Assembly (NCBI GenBank): GCA_013398615.1
Contig: VZSR01002364.1
Span: forward strand, 1,297,075 to 1,361,074
Direction: 5' to 3'
Length of the DNA stretch: 64,000 bases
DNA from: Brachypodius melanocephalos
Lineage: Eukaryota; Chordata; Aves; Passeriformes; Pycnonotidae
Position 1 is the first letter of the stretch; every line of letters starts with the position of its first letter. The notes under the pieces were generated by a model, which saw only the letters and a program-made list of their open reading frames with translations, ran no database searches and was not told the DNA's origin. This document shows positions 11,301 through 24,195 of this stretch, piece after piece. Made by a program: the position numbers and the translations under genes.

Positions 11301-14300
11301 CATTATTTTGTTGTCAGAAATATTTGGCCTTAAATACCAATTATAACTAATTCAAAACTTCTGCAGTTACCACTATTATGGGAATGATTTAAATTCTCTT
11401 TACTGCAATTTTCCAGTAGACTGTGATAAATATTAATGTATTCTGTTAAACAGCTGCCACATCCCACTCTGTAGTTTGTAGTATCCTTTCAATGACTGAA
11501 AGGTGATATAAGATTAAGAGACAGGATTTTACCTCCAGCGATTTGAAAAGATGTTCAATTTCCAAATAGCAAAAAATTCTGCCTTCCTTTACAAAATAAC
11601 GTGAAAAACTGCCATAAGCACAATTGGGGTATGAACTGTGTGTTAGAGGAAAATACATCTGTGTTCTAGAACTGTTTCTGTTGGTCCAGCTACATGAGTT
11701 GATAAAGTGAAGATTATGGTCACTGTTCCTCCAAAGTTTGACTGGTTCTTGTGAAACTCTTTTGGTTAATGGCCCAGGTTTGTAGATTTTTGTAAACCTG
11801 GCTTATTGAGAGGGAGGGAGGGAGACTCAGCTGCACAGACACAGGTGTTTAGAGTAATTTTGAGGTGTTAAATGGGGTATCGCCAGGCTTCCAGCTGCTT
11901 TGGAGTGCTACAAGTCTCCTGCCAGCACTGTGATGGATTTGTGAAAACTAAGCAGATCCTTTGGGTACACTGATGATCTCAAATACCAGCTAGCATCTCC
12001 CTTTAAGCTATTGAGTCCTGCCCTAAATGTTTTTCAACTTTGTTTCATAGGAATATGCATTTCAGAGATGCCATTCTTAGTGTTTGGTTTGGTTTCTGAG
12101 GAACAGCCACCTTTCACCACGAGCCAAAACAGCCAAAGACAACCTTATTCTATAAGATGGAATAGGGAGAGCACTATAATAGGGTTAAGCTTCAAATAAT
12201 ATAGTTAATTAGATTGCAAGGCTGTGTTTTTGCATAATTTTCATACTTTCAGACTTTCTTTCCTTATTTATTTTTGCTGATTGAATGTTGTACTCAGTCC
12301 CTTTCTTACCTGCACAGTGTTCAGCAGGTTGCAGATTATCCTGTGATATGTGTTTAGATAACTATGGATAAAGACACGTGTAAAGATAACAATGAAATGA
12401 AGTTGCTTTGTTTTGGGGGTTTTTTTGTGTGTCCTATCTTAGCGGTCTTAGCAAGTTCTTAGTCTCTTTGCAGACATCTTATTAAGTGTTCTTTCCAATG
12501 TTGTTTACTTAGAGCATCTCACACTTTTAGCACTTTGCTATGATGCCTATAAGACAGGAAAACTTGAGCTTCATCTCTGATTTACCTGACTGAATCCCTG
12601 AGTTTCCATGTGAGAGGTGAAAAGCTTATCCATTCCAGCAAAGATCATTGAGGAAAAAGTGACAAGTCCCAAACAGACCAGAACCAACCCAAGGTTGTTG
12701 CTAGATATGGAGCATCCAAGATGCTGAGAAGACTTGGCTTTTAGGATAAGGCTGGGTAGAGCTTTGAGCTGTATGACTGTGATTTATGTACTTCCCTCAG
12801 AGCACAAGAACTAATGGCTTAACTAATTAATGACCACAGATTTCCTTACCATCCTTATTACATTCCCACTGTTTGTGTGTGGGAAATGGCTAATCCATTG
12901 CCTCCTCTCACTGAAAAATAGTTTGGAATTGACACTTTTATTAAACATGACATATTATTGTCTTTGCTGGGTCAAGATGATAACTCAATGATTTAGGCAT
13001 TGTGGAAATGTAACTTCTGGCAGTGTTTTAAATTACTTCTCTCATTGTTGTGATTTTACATGTTGGGCCCAATGAGGAAAGCAAGAAAGTGCTCTTGCAT
13101 CAGCTGCAACAGATTTGTGCTGTCCTAACAGTACATTTGGGAATTGTTCCTTTAAAAGGTGCTGGTCACCTTTCTGAAATTAATCACCTGTTTTAATGCA
13201 GTTTTAGTTTCAGGCCTTAGAGGATCACTTTGTTTCTATAAGTAAGCTTGGTTTCACAAGTTTCTGGATACTTGGTCTCTAACCCAGACCTGCATTTAAG
13301 TGTGCTCCAAGTTCAGTACAGGTAGGCACAAGCACTCTCGGATCCGAGTCAGAATGTTTATGACCTTGTCATATTAACTACTCAGACAGATCCATCTGGG
13401 GCACTTGGTTTCATTTTAATTTTTCCAAATCACTTGGACAAATTCAGTTGTTACATTTTTGTAAGACTTGCTAGTGCAGGGAAAATTACTAAGTAATAGC
13501 CTCAAGGAAATGGAAATTTCTGCCACTTCCATTGTTACAGCTAAGCAAATGCTTGACCTTGATTCTTGATACTCTGTTCATTCATTTAAAACTCCACATG
13601 GGCAAAACACAGGCAAAAGTCATGATCTGTGTATTGTAAATTGGTTATTCTATGAAGACAGATAAGAATGTATTAGAAGCACTAATTTATTACTGGAGTA
13701 TTTTAAAAATCTTTACACATTCTACCAAAAATAAATTTAAAAAGACACTGTGCTTTAGACTGTATTTTCTGCATTTTAGAAGTCTGCGTTCATCTTAAGT
13801 AACCCCTCAGATTTCTATCTGAGGAAAGTCCTCTCTTAGAAAAACATCTTTTCACTGAGTTGCAATGATTTTTCATGATGTATCTGCCATGTAAGTGTTC
13901 CAAAGGTTAAAACTTCAAATTGATGACAAATTAGCTTTCATTAACTGCTTTAGTCAAATCTTGACAAAATTATTCTAATAGCTGTATCTGCTACGGTTGC
14001 AAATCCAGTTCCCTGCTTGTCACAGAGAGGAAATGTCATCTATCCATCTGAAAATGAAGTTGTATTAAACACCACGTTCCCATTTGCAGGAAGCATTTGC
14101 AGCTATTTGTTTACATTAGTTTACCAATTTGAGCAGCTTACCTTTATTTAACTGGCATCAGAACTGGGGGGCTGAGGGGCTGTGGGGGAGTTTGCAGCAG
14201 CCGACAAAGCATGGTGACCCAGCTTGTCACCCAGTGACCTGTGAGAAGGAAATAATGAACTGTGAGTAGCTGTCATCCTAACTGCTTCTGACAGTTTGGC

Positions 14301-17300
14301 TATGGGCACATCTGTGTTAGTTGCATGGAAAGGCCTTTGTTGTTTTCCCACTAGTGACTTTGCAGACTGCTGTGGGCTTTGCTGGCTGCCCTGCTCCTAC
14401 ACTTCCCCTCCTTTTTCTGTAGTAACAGCAGCTGCCACTGATAGAGCTGACATTTCTTTTAATGATTTACTTGGCATTTGTATCATTAAAGACAAGAAAT
14501 TAAATTAAAATACAATAGTCAGTTATTGTAAATGAAAATATTCTCTAAATCCACATAAGAGCTGTTGCCACTATGCATATAATCATTTTGTCTTACCTGC
14601 ACAACTTGCAGCAGTATCTGTTGATACCCCTCCATCCCAATGTTTTCCTTAAGTATTTTGAGTGAAATATTGAGTTTTATGGTACTAACATTTTAAACAA
14701 TCCAGTATACAATGAAACTAGGCAGCCTTTCATGGCTAAATGATATATTGCAAAATAAACAGCAACCTTGCCCATTTATTTACTGTTAAAGGTAACAATT
14801 ACTATTGTAGATTGACCAAAAGCTGCATGTCTTTCCTGGTATAGCAGTGCTAAAACTTGGGTAGCTTTGCTCACATTATGGACATTTCAGATTAAATAAG
14901 GGCATCCCTGCTCCCATAATGGGGTTCTTAGCTGATTTGTGAATGATGATTGCTGAGAACAACGTGAAATCATGACTTTGGAAAAATGAATGACTAAAAA
15001 ATTGCTTTAAAAGTGTAAAGCTGTTTCAAAAAAGTGTAAGTTTTTTGCATGGTTGCTATACCTTTTTGCTTTTAAGTTGTAATGTGCTTGGAGTAGGTTG
15101 GTACAAACTACTTTGCAAGAGTTGAACATTCAAGATGAGATTGGGAGAACATCACACTGGAACTGAAATCTTTTTAGCACTAATTGTTTTACTGATGCAG
15201 GTTTGGGGGGTTATGTTGTCTTTTTAAATTTAGACTTTTTTTTTTCTCTTATTCTGTTTATCTGGTTAATGCCTCAAGTTCAAGCTGTCCTTGACAGTGT
15301 TCACATGCAAGGAAAAAGAAACTTATATTTTACCTCTGAGGACACAGGTTTCTGAATTGCTTCCTTTGAAGGCTGTGTGCAGCCTGCTCTAGAATACAGG
15401 TAACAATTTCTTGCCTAATTATGAGGTGGTGGAACCATTGGATGCACAAAATAATGGGTCCTCTTGCTCCATTTTTGCTTCTCACCAGTGCAATCCTGTG
15501 CCCTTTCCTACTTAAAAGTGGTGCAAAGCGTTGTGGAGAACAGGAGGTGTGCAAACACAGCACAGTTGTCTAACACACCACACATGGTTCAGGGGAGCAT
15601 TGCAGGTGCCTTCCAACTTGTGACATTTCTCTATAGTGTGTGACAATTCATCAGTTCCACAGCTCTGGAGCTCTACAAACATTTGTGAGAGGAAGGTGAA
15701 TGTATTGCCAAAATCTGAAACAATAAAATATTATTTCTGGTGAAAGTAAATGAGAACTCTGGCACTAAAAGCTTTTTTTCAACCTCACTGAAATCTTTTA
15801 TTTCTCTGAAGAGGGGTTAATGCCACAGATGCTTGTTGAAGCCATGGAGTTGCAGAGAAATATCCATCAGATCTTAGAATTTGCTTATTGTTTGCAGAGA
15901 ACTTGCCCTGCTATCATATCTATTTACATGTATCTGCATTCATTCAAGACAGTTAAATGCATTATTTTTTGTACTAAACTACTATTGAAAATATAATAAT
16001 GGTGTTTTAATACATATTGAAAAGTTGCAGAGATGGTGGGCCTCAACTTTTACACATTTTGACAGTTTTATTTGGAAAACCTATCCCTTCTTTTCCAGAG
16101 ATTTTTAATAATCATTTGAGTTGCAGGTCCAATGGACTTATGGAAACAAAACAATCCATTTTAATAGAATTTCTTTATATGAATTTAGATTGTTATATAG
16201 ATAATGCATTTGAAGAGAAAACACAACTTTTATTTGCTGGTTGGACACTCACTATAGTCACAAAAGACTATAAACTTAGTCTTTTGCTATCATTGTCTTA
16301 ATAGAACAATCACAATTAACCACCAGTTAAAAAATACCAGCTATTGGAAAAGTGTAAATCAGTCTTAAATTCCCAAGAAAGTGCAACTGCCTCTTTGATC
16401 TGTCAGTTTTGAAAGATAAAAAGATAATGAAAATTTTCAACGAAAAATTTGCAAGACTTTTTTTTTTCACAATTAGGCACATTTTTACATTATTTACAAA
16501 TAACTTTTTTCATACAATGGTAACTTAAATAATTTTCTGTATTAAAAAATTATTATGATGTAATCTGAGGTACTGTAAAATTCCAAAAATTTCACAAAGT
16601 GAAATGTCTTTCAATGGCAGTTTTTAATATTTTTACAGAATATAATTCCTCCGCAGATAAATGTATAAGTCTACATGAACTAAAATATGACTTGATTAAA
16701 TAGCAGTCCATTTTTTAAACCTCCAAATATTTTTAACCTTCAAACAATTTTTCTTTGTAGTTCTGTACAAAGTTCAATCATGTTCATAATTACTAGTTCA
16801 GAGGTCATTTCCTTACACAGTATGAAATACTCTATTTTTCTCTCGAATTACTTTCAAACAGGCAAATTCTTTTTAGGTAAATTGTACTTGAAAACTTAGA
16901 CCTATCTTCATCCAGGTTCATCTATTTATCAAGTGCTAATTATCAGCTGATAATAAAAACCAACTGAATGAGTTCATGACCTTGAATAACCAAGACCACA
17001 GCAGGAACTGAGTCACTGAAAACAGAACTATGGTTAACAAAGGTTGCTGCTTTTTTAATGCTGAACATGTTGGAATAAGAGAGATGGGAAAAAAAAAAAA
17101 AAAAGGGGGTTTCTCAGTCAGGTATAAAACAAGGCACTGCTGAATCTTTACTGATTTGTCAGAATTGAAAGGGATGGACTGTTTTTGCTGTGGTGGCTGT
17201 GGAAGAGAATTATGCTCACAAACAATCTCTCAATACTCTTGTCTGAGGTGAATTGCATCCTCAGCATGATTAAGTAAATATTAAAATATAAATATTGGGT

Positions 17301-20300
17301 TGTATTCCCTCAGCTGGTGCCACTCAGGTTTTAGGATTGGGGTTTCTGCCCTCACCCCTTTCTGGGATTTGTGACACTTCATTACCCAGTAATGACAACA
17401 CTAAGTTATTTACTTGCATTTAAAGGAATTCTTTTCAAATGAAAAAGTTTCAAAAACAACACAACCTCACCCTTAAAGCCCTTCATTATTTTCCACACCC
17501 TCATATAGAAAGGGCGTGGAAAACACTGAAGGGATTTAATTATGAAGAAGGATGGGATGTACAGAATACAAAATTACTAAATAGTAAATAAATTTAAGAG
17601 TCGTGCACAAACACTCTCCTGAGCAGTTTTTTGCAAGTTTCTGTTTGGGACCTGTCTTTTGGATTTGTGTAGTTTGGGGTGTTTTCTGTGTGTTTGGGTT
17701 TGTGTTTTTTTTCAAGATAAGATTTCGTTTCTGGATGAAGAGATACAAGGGAGAAAGAGAAGTGTTTTTATTTTAGCTTATATATTGAAGCAATCATATC
17801 TCATTATCCAGATATAATTTAACTGATGAAGGTAAAATATGAGAATCTATCCTAAATTACATGGAAATGTAGTTATTAGCTTGAACAATAGTTATATCAT
17901 AGTTTAGCAAGTTATTCTTGCTAAAAGTATGTGTATCTGGAAGTGACAGTGAAACTCTCTGGGGAACTGGGCTGAGTTTCTTTTGAGATAAAGCTTTTAA
18001 ATGCAACAGATGAGATGGGGTTGGCTTTGGTTTTTTGTTGGGTATTTTCTTTCTTTCTTTGATGGTATGTGAAAACTCTGAGACCTGAAGTGAAAAAAGG
18101 TTAGAAAATATGTCAGTGACTGAACTGGAGAGAATCTGATAGGTTTATAATGCAGTATGTGACAAAAGAATTTTATAAGAAGGCTTCATGCCAGCAATAC
18201 TCATGTCAGTTAAGTCTTGGGATATTAAAATTGAGAAATGCTGTTTTACTCAGTTATCTTGTTACACTGAGCATAACCCCCACAAACACCCTGACAAAGA
18301 CAAGACTGATAAATGCACAACCAATCTTCCCACTTCCAAAGACAAGAAAATTAGTTCTGTGCTGGTGGAGCACAACTCAAGACTTCTGCAACAATAATAG
18401 AGATTAATTTGTAATGGTGTGATTTGTGATTGCACCCTGTTCCTCCAGCCATCTGCAGATGATGGAAAAGGGTGTGAACAGCAAGAAACAGGGAGGGAAA
18501 CCAAAGGCAGGCTGAGATTTCCCTCCTTGCCATGTGTTGTCTATGCTCCCCCAATCATATTCTTCAAATGACAGAAATTAGAGAGGAGAAAGGTGCAACG
18601 GTCACATTAAAAATTTTTAAAATCACAGGATAGTTTTCTACAGTATTTTCTGTATTACCTGATTCCTTTTTAAAGGACTGAAGGAATGAGACTTCTATCA
18701 CTTCCCTTGGGGGTGTCTTTTCTGCAGTATAATAGTCGTCTTCTCTCCCAGGAATATTTTTTCTGACATTCAGCCAAAAAATATTGTCTGTTCAATTTGC
18801 TCCCATCACTCCCTTTGTACTACACAGGTTTGCACCTTCCCAATATTTTTGATAGGAATTTATCCCACTCAATGCAATAGTGGAGCTTAGTTTAGTTGTA
18901 TGTGGTTGTTTTGCAAACCTGTTTAATGAGGTATACCTCTGTCTAAATGACTTACATTGCCTTGGCTTACCTCATTTCCAGGGGAATCTTGGATTTCATT
19001 CCAAGGGTGTTTACTAGGAAGAAGTTTCTATTCTGAAATACCAAAAAGTTTGCATTCTGAAATACTCTAACCTCTTTTTTCACTCCAACTCACATGCCTT
19101 TTCTTTTACACTATAAATTTGTTTGAGAGGCAATTCTGGTATTTAAGAGCTTTAACAGAAAGTGCTTTTAAAATTAATCTTATTTCAAGTTTCCAAACAC
19201 CTTTGGAACATGTGGGATCCAAAATTCAGTACTCTGAAGTGGGGTCAACACTCTTATGAACAGTTTTAAAGAGTTTTCCATAGGACAATATGGGACCTTT
19301 AAGATTTGTGTGATATTCACAGTGAATGGTAAATGGTATAGACTGGTAAATAATTGTAAAACCTCTTAATAAAAACAGTGCAGGTCTTTTAATAGGCCTG
19401 GGCCAATATTTTATTGTTGTAATGCAATTCAATAACATCTTTAGATTAACTGGATTTTTTTTTTCTGTTAACATAAACTTTAGCCTTAGCACATGTCTTT
19501 TTTCTGACCATGACTTCCTATGAGAGATCTGTACCTACAAGGAGAGCATTCCTAGTGCAAACACATTTATTGCAACTCAAGGTTTACAACTTAAGGTTTG
19601 TGTCAACATAATAGTAGTTTTTTATTACTCTCCATACTCAAGAAAAAACTAAACTGATGAAAGCCTAATCTCTGCTTTAATTTCAATGCTGGTGTGTCTA
19701 TCAGAGTATTGCACATAACAGTTTTCCACACAAAACCACTCATAAATTATAAAGTTAGTGGGTTTTTTTAGTAACTTTACTTTCTGATCTTTAAGAATTT
19801 GCCACAGCTACATGGAATGAAGCTAAGAATAAAAATGTGAGCTTCTTTCTTTTCTATAAAATAATGTCAGGTTTTCTCCCAACTTTTAAGAATTTCAGCA
19901 TTTTGTTGTTGTTGTTGACTAATATCATTACAGCTGTTTATAAATCTATTAAAGTTAAACTGTGCTTTCAGATGCACTTTTATTTGATTGCTAGAGTATG
20001 GAATTTTATTTAAAATTTTCTCTTCTTCCAGCTTAGTATTATGAGCTTCAAAACAATGCTAGTTGTTTGCCTTCAGATAAAGCTTAGTTTAGTGATCTCT
20101 TATTTTATAATTTTCATCCCACTTTGAAAATGTTTAATTTATTTGCTTACCAACAGAAACACTTGGCAGTAATAACTGACTGCCAACATGAAGACTGTAA
20201 GTTAAAAATTTTAAAATGGGACAACTAAGACTCCATTTGAATCTGTTCTCAAAAAAAAAGCACAGAAATTGCTTTTTACTTGGTTATATATTTTAATTTT

Positions 20301-20480
20301 TGTTAATGAAAGCCTCATCAATGTAAATGAGATAGAGGTTTTATAGTTTCATTATACTAATATGAATTGATAATGAAAGTGAAAATACAAATATTTTTAT
20401 TTTGACAGCCCTCCATAAATATTGAAGATGGATGTAAAATAAAAAGTTAGCTAAATAAGAAAGCTATCAGAACTTCAGCT
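11301..20480. other. AT-rich noncoding DNA; 3' flank of the gene, then no gene seen
   Basis: The first few hundred bases would be 3' UTR of the gene at 9-11 kb if it is real. Beyond that I find no exon pair or recognised repeat. Small items are short A/T runs, an A run near 17.09 kb, (TTTC)n near 18.05 kb, (TTG)n near 19.90 kb and a perfect 10-bp hairpin at 16261-16286 (separate entry). Confidence 0.5.
16261..16286. repeat. Perfect 10-bp inverted repeat with 6-base loop
   Basis: CAAAAGACTA, then TAAACT, then TAGTCTTTTG: the arms are exact reverse complements. It lies in AT-rich noncoding DNA. One such hairpin is not unexpected by chance in 64 kb, and no function is claimed. Confidence 0.9.
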
Positions 20481-20489
20481 TTCTTTTTG

Positions 20490-20750
20490 AACTCTGTGGC
20501 AGTCATTTTTAAAACAAATTTTTCGCAGTGGAGCTTTTATTCCTTTTCCATTTGACTTTGCCAGTAGGGACCTCTGTTCAGTGTTTCATCCAAAGAAGAC
20601 ACCTTTGACAGTGTGGTTGCTCTTCCCCTACAAGCACTGTGCCTCTGTGTCATCACTGAATCAGAGCCTAACTTTTAATGTTGTCCTTCAACCCCTGACC
20701 TCCTGGCCCAGAGGCAAGAGTATTACCAGCACAGCTATGCTGGGGCAGAA
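20490..20750 (-). mobile_element. Old tRNA-derived SINE, minus strand
   Basis: Read on the minus strand, a degraded RNA polymerase III promoter appears. An A-box-like TAGCTGTGCTGG (20726-20737) is followed about 30 bases later by a B-box-like GGTTGAAGGAC (20683-20693). Between them is the tRNA-like phrase ending in 'cttgcctctggg'. Downstream, the segment 'cactgtcaaaggtgtcttc', then a 'ggatgaaac' block and 'agaggtccc', resembles the body of ancient vertebrate tRNA-SINEs with 'ggatgagacgttaaaccgaggtcc'-type sequence. The copy is strongly diverged and its ends are fuzzy. The adjacent long A run is on the head side, so it is not this element's tail. The family name is left open. Confidence 0.6.
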
Positions 20751-20821
20751 AGCAGAGCTCACGCAAAGATGAAACAGTCTGGAACCAGCAAAATCTAACC
20801 AGTTCTCTGTACTTTCCTCTG

Positions 20822-20879
<58 letters not shown>
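20822..20879. repeat. 58-base poly(A) homopolymer
   Basis: Uninterrupted run of 58 A on the plus strand. No AATAAA lies just upstream, and the sequence before it is the head of a minus-strand SINE, so it is not an obvious retroposed mRNA tail. Its length is likely to vary between individuals and assemblies. Confidence 0.95.
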
Positions 20880-20880
<1 letters not shown>

Positions 20881-20883
<3 letters not shown>

Positions 20884-23100
20884 AACCCCTCTTTCTTTTC
20901 TCTCAAAGCTCGAGTCTGACTTTAGGCAGCTTTGGCTTGTTCACTGACCCAGGAACAACTACCATCATCCTATTAGTACCCTGAATGTGAGATAACTGTA
21001 CCATGGCAGTGTCTTGAACTACAGTGTATACAAATGTTTTGAGGCAGATGAAGATAATGTGTTTGGATCTTTGAGGGGGAGGGTGGTGTCTCTTCATGGT
21101 GATAATTGAGATTATTCCAGTCCATTAAAAAGAATTTTTAAAAAACATTTTGCTTAATGCATAATGAACCTACAACAGAAATAATTCAAAGGAATATTGC
21201 AGTTGTGTGGGTTGGAACATATATATTTCAATTTGCTCCATATTGTTGAAATGAAACATTACAAGGATTTATTAGCATAAGAAATTTAAAAGCCCACTGT
21301 GACTTTGTTCAAAAATTGTGATCCTTAAGTAGCTGCAGCATTATATGTCAAGTTATTCCACAGGTTAATTAGACACTTGTTCCTTTCTCTGTTCTGCAAC
21401 CTGTACCAGCTTGCTCCATCTGATGAGCTGCTACTTCTTAAATTTAAATACACAGTGAACAGGCAGACAGTCATCTCTTAGTCTCTGCTCCATGCTCATC
21501 CCCTGCCATCATACTCCCTGCTTTCCCATTCCACACTGAAGAATTATATTCTACTCAGTTTCTTAAGAAAGCATTGCACACCTCTTGTCTCATTTTATAT
21601 TTTCTTCTAGTTTCCCTCTACATTCTTTTTTATATGGCAAAACTGCTTCTGGTCATGGATTTAGCAGTGGCACAGGGCTGTTTTCATTTTTGGTCAATGT
21701 GTCCTTTCTAAAAATATCCAAACTATGGTCTGCTGCCCTGGCACTGATCTGCTGTGCAGGTGAGGCTTCCATGGGACCTTTTATTGCAATATCTGGTTCT
21801 TCAGCAGGCAACCAGAGTTAAATAATTACAAAAGCTGTAGAAAACACAGTAATGTGTTCCAAAAAAGCATAAGCCTCAGCAAAGAACAAAGAACTTATTT
21901 GGGGGTTGTTTTTCCCATTTATGTGTGAAGATTTGTTCTAATAATGATAAAGTTTGGTAAACACTGCAGAAGTATTTCTGCACCATCTAGCTAAAGTAAA
22001 ACTGATAGCTGTGATATGCAGAAGGGTGCAATGGAAGCCAGGAGAGGGGTAGTATGAGACAGTGCAGAAAGCACTCCTTTCTATTTTATGCCTCTTAAAG
22101 GGACTGCTGCAAAGCTGGGGTTTGCAAATACTTCAGTCAAACTGAGCAGTAGCAGATTTACAAGACTATCAGGGCAATTCCCTGGAATCAGAATTCTCCA
22201 GTACATCTAAAGTGCCAGAAAAATAATAAAATATGTCAGTTGAAGTAGCATCATTTAAGTTATCAAAGTATCTAAACTAAACTTGTCACTGGAGTCATCT
22301 AAATCACTGGCAAGAAATTTTCTCACTACAATTGGGTTAGGTGAAAATCCGCCATATAAAACAAAGGAGCTGAAGGTTGGAATTCACATTCAGCCTTAGT
22401 TTCCTAACTTTCACTGTGAAGTTTCGTTTTCCAAAATATTTGTTTTTCTTAGATTGCAGATGACATTTTACATCAATTTATGATCATTGCAGGAATTTAG
22501 TTTTATCCTTATAAAATTAAGCCCCAAGGCCTCAGTCTTTTTGTTTGTTCTCTGAACTTGTCTGGTACTGCAGAGCAGTTGTGAAGGTGGTGAACTTGGT
22601 TCTTGGGGGATCCCAGCTTTGCTGGAACACTGGATGCTTGCATCAAGACTGCATTTGCATTTTACCTTTGTTCTGTGGGGTAGCTTGGCTGAGCTATAAG
22701 GAGTGGGCAGAGCTCCTGATTGAAATTGGAAAGTGGCAGTGAGGCGGAGAAGGATGTGTCCCTTTCCATTTTCTGTTCTGTTTCCCATTCAGCAGGAAGT
22801 GACACTAAACTCAAATAATGCCAGACACTTGAACACTTCCAATAGCTCTAAATTAGGGTAAGTAAAATAGAACATATTTTCTTCTTCCAAATTCTTTGGA
22901 AAGATTAAATTCCTGGGGCTTTTCCTGCCTTATTCCCTGATTTTAGTATCAAGCATGCTTATTTTGGACTTTGCAATATATTTGTGATAGAACAAGTGTT
23001 TTCTTAGACTGCTTATGTCATAATCTGCTAGAATTTTTACTCATTCTCCTCTGCTTTAGGGAATGGGAGGTTAGGATGAAGGAGAAACAGGGAAGATGTT
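20881..23100. other. AT-rich noncoding DNA, one weak exon-like segment
   Basis: Nothing is recognised except the exon-like segment at 22793-22857, given separately. A region near 22.5-22.75 kb is a little richer in GC and is open in both directions by chance, with no motif. Confidence 0.45.
22793..22857 (+). other. Exon-like segment (weak candidate)
   Basis: A long pyrimidine run ending CCCATTCAG is followed by 21 open codons plus two bases, then GG|GTAAGT, a near-perfect donor. Only one of three frames is open, reading Asn/Ser-rich (ARHLNTSNSSKL). No partner exon was found, and the peptide has no recognisable motif. It may be chance. Confidence 0.2.
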
Positions 23101-23420
23101 GGATCTAACCTCCAATAACAGGATGGCTGACTGAGAGGCGTTCCACAAGTTTTTTATTTCATTATCAATCTCAGTGAAGGCAGAGATATAAAAAATGGTA
23201 AAATTCATGCCATAAAAACAGAAGCCAAAGTTGTCTTTGTTACAAGGCCCTTTAAAACTTTTTTAGTCAATAGGCTGATGCTAAAAGTTTACAAGCGTCT
23301 AATTAAGCCAAACAATAAACACTACAAATACACCTTACAGCATACAATAGCTGTTTGTTTTATATTTTTTGCAGCTCAGAAACATTCTGTGCTCCAAATA
23401 TTTCAAGGCCTAAAATTCAA

Positions 23421-23493
23421 CTCTGTTTCAAACCGCTATCTGTGTAAGCTTATTGCAATGCTGTGAAAATCCTATGATTTTTCAGTTCCCACA
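23421..23493 (-). mobile_element. Start of 3' LTR of the left endogenous retrovirus
   Basis: On the minus strand the LTR begins TGTGGGAACTG directly after the polypurine tract. The first 73 bases are shared with the right copy. It probably continues to lower coordinates: an AATAAA is visible on the minus strand near 23.16 kb and a possible CA end near 23.1 kb. The outer border is not certain, so only the supported part is given. Confidence 0.65.
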
Positions 23494-23506
23494 ATTCCCC
23501 CTCTCT
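23494..23506 (-). promoter_or_regulatory. Retroviral polypurine tract
   Basis: The minus strand reads AGAGAGGGGGAA immediately before TGTGGG, the expected place of the plus-strand primer of a retrovirus. The right copy has a shorter, mutated version at 26653-26663. Confidence 0.7.
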
Positions 23507-23768
23507 GTACGACAAAAAACCCCTTCTTTTGATATCTTTGTCAATTTTTAACTACACTGTGTTGCATAGTTCTACTATAACACATATTTTCTTATCTAAT
23601 AAAACAGTATTACAAGTTTTCTACATAAAGTTACATTGCTAAACTTTAAAATCTTTCACTACCCTACTTAATATACATTTTGGCTTTTTAAGGCACATTT
23701 TCTGCTTGCTTTAAGCATTTTTATTTTGAACTACAGTCATTCTAATGCTGTAAAAAATCTGGCCTGTT

Positions 23769-24140
23769 CTAAGGTCGTATGTCAAATCCTGTCGTGATTT
23801 CTATTTCGTCTTTTGATAAGTCTTGCTTGTTCCAAGGTCTTGAACCAAAGTCTTTAGCCATGTCTACATTTGTATACACTACCTCTGGGTCAGCAGGTAA
23901 CTGCACAAGACCCTGTGATGTCTCTGTGAGGTTCTGAGGATTCTCTGTAATTTCATTTCCCATCTCGCTCTCTCGGATGATGAAAGTTTCTTTGATGGTT
24001 TTATCCATCATCCATTGTACACGTTGGAGAACACAAGGTATTACCACTAATATTGCTACTATAACAATCAATACCTAGAAACTTATTTTGCAAAGCTCTC
24101 TTAAGCAAGGTGCAAAGCTTTATCCTTCAGACAAATCATC
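23769..24140 (-). pseudogene. ERV env remnant: membrane span and cytoplasmic tail
   Basis: On the minus strand a hydrophobic stretch (IVIVAILVVIPCVL) is followed by a polar tail of about 80 residues ending in a stop at 23769. The tail contains VVYTNV (23865-23882), fitting the pattern V-x-Y-x-x-V. Stops interrupt the frame just upstream of the membrane span, and almost all of the ectodomain and surface subunit is missing between this piece and the end of pol, so env is defective. The other copy at 25740-26393 supports the tail reading, because both stay open in this frame. Env is normally the membrane glycoprotein of the virus; no activity is expected here. Confidence 0.75.
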
Positions 24141-24195
24141 TAACTGTGATCTATTGTCTCTTTTGATTTGAGACATTACATCTTTCAGCTTTTGT

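Larger units (their letters stand above)
23421..24195 (-). repeat. Left arm of an ERV-derived inverted repeat
   Basis: This segment is the reverse complement of 26000-26737, by eye matching at most positions with a few dozen substitutions. There is a 7-base difference next to the membrane span, a 24-base in-frame difference in the Env tail and a small indel in the 3' noncoding part. It covers the end of Env, about 260 bases of 3' noncoding sequence, the polypurine tract and the first 73 bases of the LTR. The spacer between the arms is about 1.8 kb. Confidence 0.85.

Noticed and set aside
18971..19013. 43-base minus-strand micro-exon between CTTCTTCCTAG and GAG|GTAAGC
   Set aside because: The splice sites are good, but it is too short to judge, open in two frames and has no partner exon. 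It could belong to a noncoding transcript from the 29-kb island but cannot be supported.
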